DNA from: Bog-257 sp963834135
Lineage (GTDB): Bacteria; Acidobacteriota; Terriglobia; Terriglobales; Acidobacteriaceae
Assembly: GCA_963834135.1 (NCBI GenBank)
Contig: CAWIAN010000007.1
Location: forward strand, 372,001 to 436,000
Direction: 5' to 3'
DNA length: 64,000 bases
Below are positions 1 to 8,346 of this stretch, one piece after another. Each line of letters starts with the position of its first letter. Position 1 is the first letter of the stretch. Both the position numbers and the translations under genes were made by a program. A model generated the notes under the pieces. The model was given only the letters and a program-made list of their open reading frames with translations. It searched no databases and was not told the origin of the DNA.

Positions 1-1670
1 CCGGCCTTCCATCCGATCAGGTTGGACTGGTTGGCCGCTTCCCATCCCAAGGCAATGCCGAAGCGGGCCATAACCGCATCGCCCCGGAAATCCATGTCGG
101 CGCGGTATTCGTCGCTGGGCTGGTGGTAGTGCTTGGAGACATACTCCTCGGCTTGCTGCGTGCCCCACTGGCGAGTGTGTCCACGGTACAAATCTCCCTC
201 GTCGATGGAGAACGAGGGAATGCCGACGCGGGCGAAGCTGAAATGATCGGAGCGGTAGTAGTGGCCGGCGGCGGGCTGCGCGTCCGGCACGATCGTCAGG
301 TTGAAGTCTCCCGCGGTCCGCTCAACCATGGAGTAGAAGCTTGTGCGCTCGGCTCCGGCGACGTTTAACTCTTCCGGAACGCCAAGCGGCGGCACATCGT
401 CGTAATTGAGCGCCAGCGAGATGTCCTTGGCCGGCACCGGCAAATGTTTGCCGAGATACTCCGAACCCAGCAGGCCCTGCTCTTCGGCGGTGACCGCCGC
501 GAAATACACAGACCGCTTCGGAGACTGCTTGCTGTTGGCGTAGGCGCGGGCGATCTCCAGCAGGATGCCGCAACCGGTAGCGTTGTCCTGCGCGCCGTTG
601 TAGATGTTGTCACCGGCCATTCCCGGCACAAGGCCGAGATGATCGTAATGCGCGCTGTAGAAGACAGCTTGATCTTTGAGCTTCACGTCGGAGCCAGACA
701 GCATCGCGACAACGTTGTTGGAATCGAATTGCCGGACCTTGCTCACCATGGTTGCCTTCATCTTGACCGGCAGCACTGCCGCCTTGAAGCCGCGCTTGCC
801 GGCCGACGCGATCATTTGATCGATGTTCATGCCGCAGGCCTGCGCCAGCCTACGCGCGATGTCGAGCTGAATCCAGGCGGCCAGCTTCAGCTTTGGATCG
901 GAACCATCTCGGAGGAAGGAGCGCTCGCCTGACCACGAATTGCGCACTACATCCCAGCCGTAGCTGGCCATCGCAGTTTTGTGGATCAAGATAACCCCGG
1001 CCGCGCCTTTGCGCGCCGCTTCTTCATACTTGTAGGTCCAGCGGCCATAGTAGGTGAGGGCCTTCCCGGCAAAGAATTTCGGATCATCGGAGGGCGGCTC
1101 ATTGACCAGCATGAGCAGCACCTTGCCCTTTACGTCGATGTCCTTGTAGTCGTTCCAATCGAACTCGGGTGCGTCGATGCCGTAGCCCATCCACACGAGG
1201 TCGGTACTCAGGTCGTCGCGCGTGTTACCCGATTCGTCGGTGGCAACGAAATCCTTGCGATAAACCAGGTCGAGCGGCGCGCTGCTATTGGGAATGAGGC
1301 TTATGGTTGACTCGTCCTGCGTTGCGATGCCGTCGAGCGGAACCTTCTGCATGTAGGTCCCGTCGTCGCCGGCAGGCTTCAGTCCATAAAGCGCGAACTG
1401 CGTGGCGATGTATTCGGCGGCGATGTCGCCGCCGCGCTGGCCGGTGCCGCGTCCCTCGAGCAGATCGCTGGCCAGGAACTTCACGTGCGCGCGGATTCGC
1501 TGCGCCTCGACGCCGGACATGGCCTGTTCCGCCGCCGGCGGAAGTCCCGCAACCTGCGGCACCGCAGGCTTGGCGGCTGGCGGATGCGCCGGGGCAGAGT
1601 TCGTGGTCTGCGAGAAGAGCGAAACGGCAGCGAGAAGCGACAGCAGCGCGACGGGCGCCAATCTTTGCAA
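1..1670 (-). CDS. M28 family zinc metallopeptidase with PA-type insert (3' end outside window)
   Basis: Exported di-zinc aminopeptidase-type enzyme, 556 codons visible before the window edge. The TTG start at 1670 is chosen because AGGAG lies six bases upstream and the first 20 residues form a signal peptide (VALLSLLAAVSLFS). Zinc and catalytic residues of the M28 fold are visible: H341 and D343 in SAHYDHLG, D362 in GAQDNATG, E396/E397 in TAEEQGLLGS, D424 in NYDDV and H516 in HYHQPSD. About 200 residues between the N-terminal helix and the metal site (around 130-320) fit a protease-associated (PA) domain insert, as in acidobacterial and Bacteroidetes M28 peptidases. It is divergent from the exporter gene at 1972. 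The substrate is unknown; a periplasmic or secreted role in peptide degradation is inferred. The stop codon is not seen. Confidence 0.93.
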   Translation of the reverse strand, partial: MQRLAPVALLSLLAAVSLFSQTTNSAPAHPPAAKPAVPQVAGLPPAAEQAMSGVEAQRIRAHVKFLASDLLEGRGTGQRGGDIAAEYIATQFALYGLKPAGDDGTYMQKVPLDGIATQDESTISLIPNSSAPLDLVYRKDFVATDESGNTRDDLSTDLVWMGYGIDAPEFDWNDYKDIDVKGKVLLMLVNEPPSDDPKFFAGKALTYYGRWTYKYEEAARKGAAGVILIHKTAMASYGWDVVRNSWSGERSFLRDGSDPKLKLAAWIQLDIARRLAQACGMNIDQMIASAGKRGFKAAVLPVKMKATMVSKVRQFDSNNVVAMLSGSDVKLKDQAVFYSAHYDHLGLVPGMAGDNIYNGAQDNATGCGILLEIARAYANSKQSPKRSVYFAAVTAEEQGLLGSEYLGKHLPVPAKDISLALNYDDVPPLGVPEELNVAGAERTSFYSMVERTAGDFNLTIVPDAQPAAGHYYRSDHFSFARVGIPSFSIDEGDLYRGHTRQWGTQQAEEYVSKHYHQPSDEYRADMDFRGDAVMARFGIALGWEAANQSNLIGWKA

Positions 1671-1971
1671 GAGGGTCTCCTATCGTCGGGGACAGTAGAG
1701 AAAACCCTATAGTTTACGTGAAAGCCGGCGCATCGACGCCTCAAACCGGGCGTCAATGATGGGGCGGCTAGAGATTTCCTCGCCCACCCATGAACATTCG
1801 AGAGCATTTCAAGTGACTCATCTTGCGCGTTCCTTGTCGGCGTGCCCAACGGCTTCACAGGCTACCCTCGCCCCCACAAATCCAGTAAAATCAAGCCTTG
1901 CACCTGACTCGTCTGAATGCGTCCTGGCCTGCGCCGAACTCGCTGGCGTATCGCCGTAATCCGCGAAGACT
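1671..1971. promoter_or_regulatory. Divergent intergenic region, M28 peptidase / ABC exporter
   Basis: About 300 bases with no supported gene. It must carry promoters for both flanking genes. A possible -10 for the peptidase on the minus strand is TATAGG near 1709-1714. A possible -10 for the exporter is TAAAAT at 1886-1891. Neither has a convincing -35 box, so both are weak. Confidence 0.3.
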
Positions 1972-3807
1972 ATGCGTCGACTGAACCGGCTACTCCGGTA
2001 TTTCAAGCCCTATTGGTTTTACCTGCTCGCCTCCGTCGTCTCGATGGCGCTGGTGGGACTGTTGGACGCGTTCCGGTTGCTGCTCATCGGTCCCATTCTC
2101 GACCAGGTACTCAATCCCTCTTCGCAAACGCGCGCTCTCCCGCTGCTCCCGGTTCCGGTCTTCGGACATCACTTGGATTTACGCTCATTCGTTCCTCAGA
2201 ACCTGCACAATGTCTGGTCGGTCGTTGCCTTTGCCCTTATTTTCTCGACCATTCTGAAGGGCGTCTTCGACTATGCCGGAACATACCTTGCCAACTATGC
2301 CGGTTACGGCATGGTCACGGACATGCGCAACGATCTGCATCGCGCAACGTTGCGGCGCTCCGTCGGCTTCTTTCAGCAGTATTCGACCGGGACTTTGTTA
2401 TCGGCGATCGTCAACGACGTAGAGCGCGTGCAGTTCGCCATGTCGAGCGTACTGGCGGAGTTCCTACAGCAGTTCTTCACCTTCCTCTTCATTGGCGTCG
2501 CTGTAGTCGGATTGGGCAGGCATCTGACCTGGGTCCTGGTCATCTTCGTACCGTTCATCGTGGCGTCGGCGAGCAGGGTAGGTAAGCGCGTCCGCAAGAC
2601 GACCCGAAAAGGTCAGGACAAACTCGCCGAGATCAACAACCTTCTGCACGAGACCATAACCGGCATACGGATCGTCAAGGCTTTCTGCATGGAAGCCTGG
2701 GAGATGCGCCGCTTCCGCGAGGCCGCGAAGCGTTTGTTCAAAGCCAACTTGCGGTCGGCCGCAGCATTTGCCTTGAACTCGCCCATGATGGATGCCTTCG
2801 GAGCCATCGCGATCGCGCTCCTCATTCTGCTGGGCCGCGACAGCATCAAGCACGGTTATCTGAGCGAAGGCTTCTTCATTGCCTTCATCATCGCGGTCTT
2901 CAAGATGTATGAGCCGGTGCGCAAGTTTGGGCAGTTCAACAACAACTTCCAGCAGGCGTTGGGTGCGTCGGAACAGATCTTCAACTTCCTCGACGCCCAG
3001 GACGAAGTGCGCGAGAAGCCTGACGCGGTCAAACTTGCGCCGTTCCATCGCGGTATCCGCTTCGACCACGTTTACTTCGGCTACGGACAGGTCGACGACG
3101 ATCGCGAGGTCTTACGCGACATCAACCTGGACGTCGAACCCGGCCAAGTTGTAGCGATTGTCGGTTCCAGCGGCTCAGGCAAGACTACGCTGGTCCATCT
3201 GCTGCCGCGCTTCTTCGACGTAACTCGTGGACGCCTGCTGATCGATGGGCAGGATGTACGCGACCTGCGGATTTCCTCGTTGCGTTCGCAGATCGCCATC
3301 GTGACCCAGGACACGATCCTGTTCAACGATACTGTGCGCAACAACATTGCCTACGGACATCCTGAGATCTCCGTTCAGGCGGTGGAAGAAGCCGCACGAG
3401 CCGCATTGGCGCACGACTTCATCATGGCGCTGCCTAACGGATACGATTCCGTTGTCGGCGAGCGTGGCCTTCGCCTGAGCGGCGGCGAGCGCCAACGGCT
3501 GTCGATTGCCCGAGCCATACTGAAGAATGCGCCGATCCTCATTCTCGACGAGGCTACTTCCGCTCTCGACACCGAGAGCGAGGCGCTGGTGCAATCGGCA
3601 TTGCAAAACCTGATGCAGGGCCGTACGGTGTTTGTGATTGCCCATCGGCTTTCCACCGTCCGCCGCGCCGACCGCATTCTGGTGCTGGAGAATGGCGTGA
3701 TCACGGACGAAGGCTCGCACGAAGGCCTACTCGCACATACCGGCACCTATCGCCGGTTGTATGATTTGCAGTTCGAAGACATTGAGACCGCTTCCGGCAC
3801 GGAGTAA
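1972..3807 (+). CDS. MsbA-like ABC exporter (fused membrane and ATPase domains)
   Basis: A 611-residue half-transporter of the ABCB/MsbA type, expected to act as a homodimer in the inner membrane. Residues about 15-300 form the six-helix transmembrane domain and about 360-600 the nucleotide-binding domain. Walker A (GSSGSGKTT) is near residue 398, the ABC signature LSGGERQR near 502, Walker B ILILDEATSALD near 522 and the switch histidine in VIAHRLST near 556. Length and order match MsbA, the lipid A-core flippase, and a diderm with an LPS-transport locus (39319-42414) would need one. The family also contains multidrug and lipid exporters, so the substrate is an inference. It lies eight bases before yicC and may be cotranscribed with the housekeeping cluster. 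No good ribosome-binding site is visible before the ATG. Confidence 0.9.
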   Translation: MRRLNRLLRYFKPYWFYLLASVVSMALVGLLDAFRLLLIGPILDQVLNPSSQTRALPLLPVPVFGHHLDLRSFVPQNLHNVWSVVAFALIFSTILKGVFDYAGTYLANYAGYGMVTDMRNDLHRATLRRSVGFFQQYSTGTLLSAIVNDVERVQFAMSSVLAEFLQQFFTFLFIGVAVVGLGRHLTWVLVIFVPFIVASASRVGKRVRKTTRKGQDKLAEINNLLHETITGIRIVKAFCMEAWEMRRFREAAKRLFKANLRSAAAFALNSPMMDAFGAIAIALLILLGRDSIKHGYLSEGFFIAFIIAVFKMYEPVRKFGQFNNNFQQALGASEQIFNFLDAQDEVREKPDAVKLAPFHRGIRFDHVYFGYGQVDDDREVLRDINLDVEPGQVVAIVGSSGSGKTTLVHLLPRFFDVTRGRLLIDGQDVRDLRISSLRSQIAIVTQDTILFNDTVRNNIAYGHPEISVQAVEEAARAALAHDFIMALPNGYDSVVGERGLRLSGGERQRLSIARAILKNAPILILDEATSALDTESEALVQSALQNLMQGRTVFVIAHRLSTVRRADRILVLENGVITDEGSHEGLLAHTGTYRRLYDLQFEDIETASGTE

Positions 3808-3815
3808 CTTGCTCC

Positions 3816-4706
3816 ATGAATATCCGCTCGATGACCGGTTACGCGCAGGTGAGAGCCCACGTCAGTGATGAGCTCACGCTGGCCTTGAGCCTGAAGTCCG
3901 TCAACCATCGTTTTCTCGATCTGCATCTCCGCATGCCTTCGGAGCTAGACCCCGTCGAGATGAAGGTGCGCCGCGTTCTCAAAGAGCGGCTGCATCGTGG
4001 ACATCTGGAAGTCACCATCGGCGTGGAGCGCACAGGCGGCGCCGGATTCGCGGTCAACCGCGAACTGGTCGGCGGCTACCTGCGGACCTTTCGCGAAGTG
4101 GCAGAGGAGTTTGGCGTCAGTGCCGAGCCCGATCTCAACGTAGTGCTGAAGATGCCGGGCGCACTAAATGCAGCGGCGGATGGCGATGGAACCGAGGCCC
4201 TGGAGAAGCAGGTGACCGCGGCGCTCGAGGAGTGTATTGAGCGGCTGAATCACATGCGCGAAGAAGAAGGGCGCGGAGCCGTGGCGGAGCTGCGCACGCG
4301 TATGACGCACTTGTCGTCGGCCACGCACGAAGTTGACCAGCTTCGCGAGCGCGTGTTGAAGGCCTATCAGGAGAAGCTGCAAGGGCGCATGCAGGAGCTG
4401 CTGGGCTCGCATATCGACCAGGACCGGATTCTGCAGGAAGCCGCCATACTGGCCGAACGTAGCGACATCCAGGAAGAGCTGGTGCGCATGAAGAACCACA
4501 TCCAGCACTTCTTGTCGTTGCTCGATGCAGGTGGGGAAGTCGGAAAGAAGCTGGACTTCCTGCTTCAGGAGATGAACCGCGAGGCCAACACGATGATGTC
4601 GAAGACCACGGGCGTCGCAGGCGATGCTTTGCGCATTACCGCGCTGGGCCTCTCCATGAAGTCTGAGATCGAAAAGGCGCGCGAACAGGTGCAGAACCTC
4701 GAATGA
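3816..4706 (+). CDS. yicC: YicC family endoribonuclease-like protein
   Basis: A 296-residue YicC/YloC family protein. It opens with the family hallmark MNIRSMTGYAQV and ends with the DUF1732 region (KLDFLLQEMNREANTMMSK, then a stretch ending SEIEKAREQVQNLE). E. coli YicC is a hexameric endoribonuclease involved in small-RNA turnover; the same activity here is by family. Its length is normal. The gene overlaps gmk by four bases (ATGA), indicating translational coupling, and yicC-gmk adjacency is conserved across many bacteria. The start at 3816 is the only ATG that keeps the conserved N-terminus. Confidence 0.95.
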   Translation: MNIRSMTGYAQVRAHVSDELTLALSLKSVNHRFLDLHLRMPSELDPVEMKVRRVLKERLHRGHLEVTIGVERTGGAGFAVNRELVGGYLRTFREVAEEFGVSAEPDLNVVLKMPGALNAAADGDGTEALEKQVTAALEECIERLNHMREEEGRGAVAELRTRMTHLSSATHEVDQLRERVLKAYQEKLQGRMQELLGSHIDQDRILQEAAILAERSDIQEELVRMKNHIQHFLSLLDAGGEVGKKLDFLLQEMNREANTMMSKTTGVAGDALRITALGLSMKSEIEKAREQVQNLE

Positions 4707-5452
4707 GCGGAATCGTCTACATCATCTCGGCGCCATCGGGCTCGGGCAAGTCAACCCTGACCAACGAGCTGCGCCGCATCGTCCCCAACCTGGAGTTCTC
4801 CATCAGCTATACCACCCGGCCGCCGCGCGGCAGCGAACAATCGGGGCGCGAGTACTTCTTCGTCAGTCGCGAACAATTCGAGCGCATGATTCACGAGGAC
4901 GAATTTCTGGAGTGGGCCGAGGTCTTCGACAACTATTACGGCACCGCGAAACGCTTTCGTCGGGAGGCCGCCGCCCGCGACAATGATCTACTGCTCGATA
5001 TCGATGTCCAAGGCGCGGCGCAGGTAAAGAGCAAGCAGCCTGACGCGGTCTCGATTTTCGTTTTGCCGCCTTCACGTGAGGAATTGGAGCGCCGTTTGCG
5101 CCGCCGGGCCGAGGCTGACGACAACCTTCAGAAGCAGCTGATGGGTGACAGTGCGCGGCTGTTTAACACCGAGGAAATTATCCAACGGCGACTGGCCACG
5201 GCTTCTCACGAGATTGAGAATTTCGGACAATACGACTATATTCTTGTGAACGATCGGCTGGAGGAGTCCATTGACACCCTCACATCGATCGTGGAAGCTG
5301 AGCGGCTGAAGCGCTCCCACGCAGCTCTGACTTCCAAGGACCAACAAATGCTGGCAGTCGCCAATCGCGCCTTGCGGCAGCAGATGATGCAGCAAGTCGA
5401 GTCGATCCTGGCGACATTCGATCTTTCCCGATTTCCCACCGTCACGGAGTGA
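4703..5452 (+). CDS. gmk: Guanylate kinase
   Basis: Phosphorylates GMP to GDP with ATP in the cytoplasm. The P-loop APSGSGKST lies at residues about 9-17, followed by the GMP-binding motif SYTTRPPRGSEQSGREYFFV, the WAEVFDNYYGT segment and the LLLDIDVQGAAQVK strand. At 249 residues it is about 40 longer than the E. coli enzyme. The extra part is a charged, helical C-terminal tail ending just before rpoZ. It overlaps yicC by four bases and leads into rpoZ three bases after its stop, so yicC, gmk and rpoZ look like one transcript. Confidence 0.97.
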   Translation: MSGIVYIISAPSGSGKSTLTNELRRIVPNLEFSISYTTRPPRGSEQSGREYFFVSREQFERMIHEDEFLEWAEVFDNYYGTAKRFRREAAARDNDLLLDIDVQGAAQVKSKQPDAVSIFVLPPSREELERRLRRRAEADDNLQKQLMGDSARLFNTEEIIQRRLATASHEIENFGQYDYILVNDRLEESIDTLTSIVEAERLKRSHAALTSKDQQMLAVANRALRQQMMQQVESILATFDLSRFPTVTE

Positions 5453-5455
5453 TCT

Positions 5456-5704
5456 ATGAAGCTGGTTGAAGGTTTCGACAGCAATTATCGGTATGTCCTG
5501 GTGGCCGCCCGCCGTGCTCGCCAGATTCAGAATGGCGCTCAACCGGCGGTGGAGCCGCATTCTCGCAAGCCGTGCCGGATCGCGGAGGAAGAAGTGCAGG
5601 CTGGCAAGGTGAAGTGGGAGATTCCGCCCGCCGGAGCCGCAAGCGCGATGGAAGCCATGCCCGAGATCGCCGATGGTCCGGTAGGCGGCGAAGCCGACGA
5701 CTAG
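5456..5704 (+). CDS. rpoZ: RNA polymerase omega subunit
   Basis: An 82-residue omega subunit that helps assemble and stabilise RNA polymerase by binding the beta-prime subunit. The N-terminal half carries the recognisable core (NYRYVLVAARRARQIQNG, then the RKPCRIAEEEV segment). The C-terminal part is a variable acidic tail. A ribosome-binding site GGAG lies seven bases upstream of the ATG. The position directly after gmk is the usual genomic context for rpoZ. The gene is small but well supported by context and core motif. Confidence 0.92.
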   Translation: MKLVEGFDSNYRYVLVAARRARQIQNGAQPAVEPHSRKPCRIAEEEVQAGKVKWEIPPAGAASAMEAMPEIADGPVGGEADD

Positions 5705-5786
5705 TCGGAACGGTTCTGCTCCGGCGGCATCTGTAAGGAGAGAGGCGTTCTACCGCCCGAGCGGCGGAGAACAGCCGAGGCTCAAC

Positions 5787-7028
5787 ATGAAAATCGCCCT
5801 GGGCGTCAGCGGCGGCATCGCCGCCTACAAAGCCGCCGAAATCGTTCGTCACTTTCAGGATCGCGGAGTGCGCGTGCAGGTCGTCATGACCGCTGCGGCA
5901 CAGGAGTTTGTGCGTCCGCTCACCTTTGCGGCGCTGTCGGGAGAAAAGGTCATCACATCGATGTTCGGGTCTTCGGCGGAAGATCCCAATCTCGATTCAG
6001 CCGTGGAACACATCTCAGTCGCGCAATCCGTTGACTGTCTGCTGGTGGCTCCGGCTACGGCTGACACTATTGCAAAGTTTGCTCAGGGAATTGCCAACGA
6101 CTTCCTCAGCACGCTCTATCTCGCAACCAAAGCTCCGGTCGTCCTTGCGCCTGCGATGAACGTGAATATGTGGGAGCATCCGGCGACAAAGGCCAACTTG
6201 GAGATCCTTCGGCAGCGCGGCGTACACATCGTCGAACCGGGTAACGGATACCTGGCTTGCGGCATGGTGGGCGCCGGCCGGCTTGCCGATCCGGAACAGA
6301 TTGTCGCCGAAACCTTGCAGCGGCTTGGTGTCTCGCAAGATCTCGCGGGGGAGACGGTGCTGATCACCGCCGGTCCGACGCATGAGCCCATCGATCCCGT
6401 GCGCTACCTCGGTAACCGCTCGAGCGGCAAGATGGGATATGCGCTGGCGGAAGCCGCCTTGCGGCGCGGTGCGAAAACAGTCCTAGTGAGTGGACCTACG
6501 GCTCTTCAGCCACCAAGCGCCGCTGAGACCATCTTTGTCGAGACCGCGCAGCAGATGCGTAGCGTGGTGCTCGATCGCTGGGAGCAGGCCGACATCATCA
6601 TCATGGCGGCTGCCGTTGCCGATTATCACGTGAAGAACTTTGCTCCGGAGAAGATCAAGCGTAACGGCTCACTGGAACTCGAGCTCGAGCCCAATGCCGA
6701 CATCCTGGCTGACCTGGGCAGCCTGCGACAGGCAGCAGGGAAGACGAAGCCCATGCTCATCGGCTTCGCCGCCGAGACTAGCAATCTTCTGGAGAACGCG
6801 CGCGCCAAACTGGCCAAGAAAGCCGTCGATGCCATCGTACTGAACGATGTCTCGCGCGCCGGAATCGGCTTCAACTCTGACCGTAACGAAGTAACGGTCG
6901 TTACCGCCAACGACACAATCGCAATTCCCGAAGCCAGCAAGCTGGATGTTGCGAGCAAGATTTTCGAAGTGGCGTTGCGCCTGCGCCGAAGCAAATCAGC
7001 CGCGCATGTCCAAAGGTCGCGAGCCTAA
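5787..7028 (+). CDS. coaBC: Bifunctional phosphopantothenoylcysteine decarboxylase / phosphopantothenate-cysteine ligase
   Basis: A fused CoaC-CoaB enzyme (Dfp) of 413 residues that makes 4'-phosphopantetheine for coenzyme A. The FMN-dependent CoaC half spans about 1-185: GVSGGIAAYKAAE at the start, the catalytic-histidine region EHISVAQSVDCLLVAPATAD, the PAMNVNMWEHPA loop, and the ACGMVGAGRLADPE flap with its cysteine. The CoaB half begins near 190 with VLITAGPTHEPIDPVRYLGN and continues with the SSGKMGYALAEAA nucleotide-binding helix and an AAAVADYHV segment. Length and order are normal. It follows rpoZ by about 80 bases, a common arrangement. Confidence 0.96.
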   Translation: MKIALGVSGGIAAYKAAEIVRHFQDRGVRVQVVMTAAAQEFVRPLTFAALSGEKVITSMFGSSAEDPNLDSAVEHISVAQSVDCLLVAPATADTIAKFAQGIANDFLSTLYLATKAPVVLAPAMNVNMWEHPATKANLEILRQRGVHIVEPGNGYLACGMVGAGRLADPEQIVAETLQRLGVSQDLAGETVLITAGPTHEPIDPVRYLGNRSSGKMGYALAEAALRRGAKTVLVSGPTALQPPSAAETIFVETAQQMRSVVLDRWEQADIIIMAAAVADYHVKNFAPEKIKRNGSLELELEPNADILADLGSLRQAAGKTKPMLIGFAAETSNLLENARAKLAKKAVDAIVLNDVSRAGIGFNSDRNEVTVVTANDTIAIPEASKLDVASKIFEVALRLRRSKSAAHVQRSRA

Positions 7029-7050
7029 TCGGTCCGGCCAGCCTAAAAGT

Positions 7051-7132
7051 TGTCATCCTGAGCGGAGCGTCCGCCCGTTTTTTCGAGTCGCTGCAGGTGC
7101 GACTCGGCGGACGCGGAGTCGAAGGACCCCTA
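7051..7132 (+). repeat. TGTCATCCTGAGCG-type dispersed repeat, copy 1
   Basis: The element begins TGTCATCCTGAGCGGAGCG and ends GGAGTCGAAGGACCCCTA. Between these ends lies a strong hairpin: GCGTCCGCC pairs with GGCGGACGC and, inside it, GAGTCGC pairs with GCGACTC. Two relatives with the same ends lie at 37466-37629 and 49154-49212, all in gaps between genes. The core is a widespread intergenic repeat of bacterial genomes; what it does is not known to me. Confidence 0.8.
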
Positions 7133-7174
7133 TGGCCTCAGGCCCTTCCCTTCGTTGTAAACTAGCCTTCACAA

Positions 7175-7969
7175 ATGACCCTCGACCGCAACGCTCTTCG
7201 CGACCGCCTGCAGTTCTATCGTGAACTGGGCGTCGGTCCGCTCTATCGCCGGGAAACATCTGGAATGACGATGCGAGAAGTGGAGGAAGTTCCCTCGGTT
7301 GAAGCTGTCGACGAACCGTCCATGAAATCGCCTAAGACTCTGACTGCCGCGGACCGCGATGCCCAACTTCGCGTCATCCTTGACGATATCGGCCCCAACT
7401 GTCAGCGCTGCAAACTGGCCAAGCAGGGACGCAAGCAGATCGTCTTCGGCACCGGCGATCCTCATGCGGAGCTGATGTTCATCGGCGAAGGCCCGGGGGC
7501 GGATGAAGACGCGCAGGGGCTGCCGTTCGTCGGCCGCGCCGGGCAGCTGCTGAACAACATGATCGGCGCCATGGGCTTGAAGCGCGAACAGGTCTACATC
7601 GCCAACATCGTGAAGTGCCGGCCGCCGGGCAATCGTACGCCGGAGCGGGACGAGTGCGATACCTGCTCGCCATTCCTGATGCGGCAGATTAATGTGATTC
7701 GGCCGAAGGTCATCGTGGCGCTGGGTGCGACGGCCGCGAAAAACCTGCTGGGCATGAATGACTCCATGGCCTCGATGCGCGGCCGTTTCTATGACTTCTC
7801 GCCGCCGTCCGATGGCGGACAGCTGTTCGAATGCAAGCTGGCAGTGACGTACCATCCGGCATTTCTGTTACGCGATCCTCGGCAGAAAAAGGAAACGTGG
7901 AAGGATCTTCAAATGGTGATGCGGCACCTGGGTTTGCCGATGCCGCAACGGCCTTCACCGGAAGAGTAA
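7175..7969 (+). CDS. Family 4 (iron-sulphur) uracil-DNA glycosylase
   Basis: Removes uracil from DNA to start base-excision repair. The catalytic domain covers residues about 70-255: GEGPGADEDAQGLPFVGRAG is the uracil-pocket motif and TYHPAFLLRD carries the conserved histidine late in the fold. Four cysteines match the 4Fe-4S pattern of this family: C76 and C79 (CQRCK), C148 (VKCRPPGNRTPE) and C164. The first 65 residues are a charged extension outside the domain, seen in other acidobacterial members and sometimes annotated as a phage polymerase-related domain. A start inside the extension is possible. It sits between coaBC and priA on the same strand, with a repeat element before it. Confidence 0.92.
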   Translation: MTLDRNALRDRLQFYRELGVGPLYRRETSGMTMREVEEVPSVEAVDEPSMKSPKTLTAADRDAQLRVILDDIGPNCQRCKLAKQGRKQIVFGTGDPHAELMFIGEGPGADEDAQGLPFVGRAGQLLNNMIGAMGLKREQVYIANIVKCRPPGNRTPERDECDTCSPFLMRQINVIRPKVIVALGATAAKNLLGMNDSMASMRGRFYDFSPPSDGGQLFECKLAVTYHPAFLLRDPRQKKETWKDLQMVMRHLGLPMPQRPSPEE

Positions 7970-7976
7970 GCTCGCG

Positions 7977-8258
7977 CTAGTGCTGGTACCACATGGAGTG
8001 CGCTGAAATTTTGTAACACGAAAGACAAACGGTGATTTGCCATTGATACAGGCATCCAGGGCAGACGCCTCCGGTGTCGAAGGTATTCCAGACATGGCCG
8101 CATTTACATGCCCATCGGCTGCTCGCTGTGGGTCGCCAGCCGCAAAGTGGACATCGAATGTATGGGCCGGATGGTCCCTTGGAGTCGATATCGCTTACTT
8201 CCGGTTCGCGATCCAAGACGCCGGCAGAATGATCGGATTGCCCTGGTTTCTCCGCCAT
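7977..8258 (-). CDS. Small cysteine-rich zinc-ribbon-like protein
   Basis: A 93-residue protein whose second half holds four CxxC-type pairs: CPLCGWRP, CKCGHVW, CPGC and CLSC, separated by aromatic residues (WNTFDTGG, WYQH at the end). The spacing suggests two zinc ribbons. The first part is hydrophilic with no signal peptide. The reading frame stays open up to 8399, but that would overlap priA by about 50 bases, so the ATG at 8258 is preferred. It is divergent from priA and convergent with the glycosylase gene. I do not recognise a named family; binding of nucleic acid or protein through zinc ribbons is only a guess. Confidence 0.7.
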   Translation of the reverse strand: MAEKPGQSDHSAGVLDREPEVSDIDSKGPSGPYIRCPLCGWRPTASSRWACKCGHVWNTFDTGGVCPGCLYQWQITVCLSCYKISAHSMWYQH

Positions 8259-8346
8259 CGTGAGATCATGCCACAACGAGATTTCGCTGTCCTGTGAAAA
8301 CCGAGTTGACCACGTTGCCCGACGGTAGAAAAGGTCCTGCTGACTA

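Noticed and set aside
2464..3069. 201-residue frame opposite the ABC exporter
   Set aside because: Shadow of a conserved gene, with low-quality composition.
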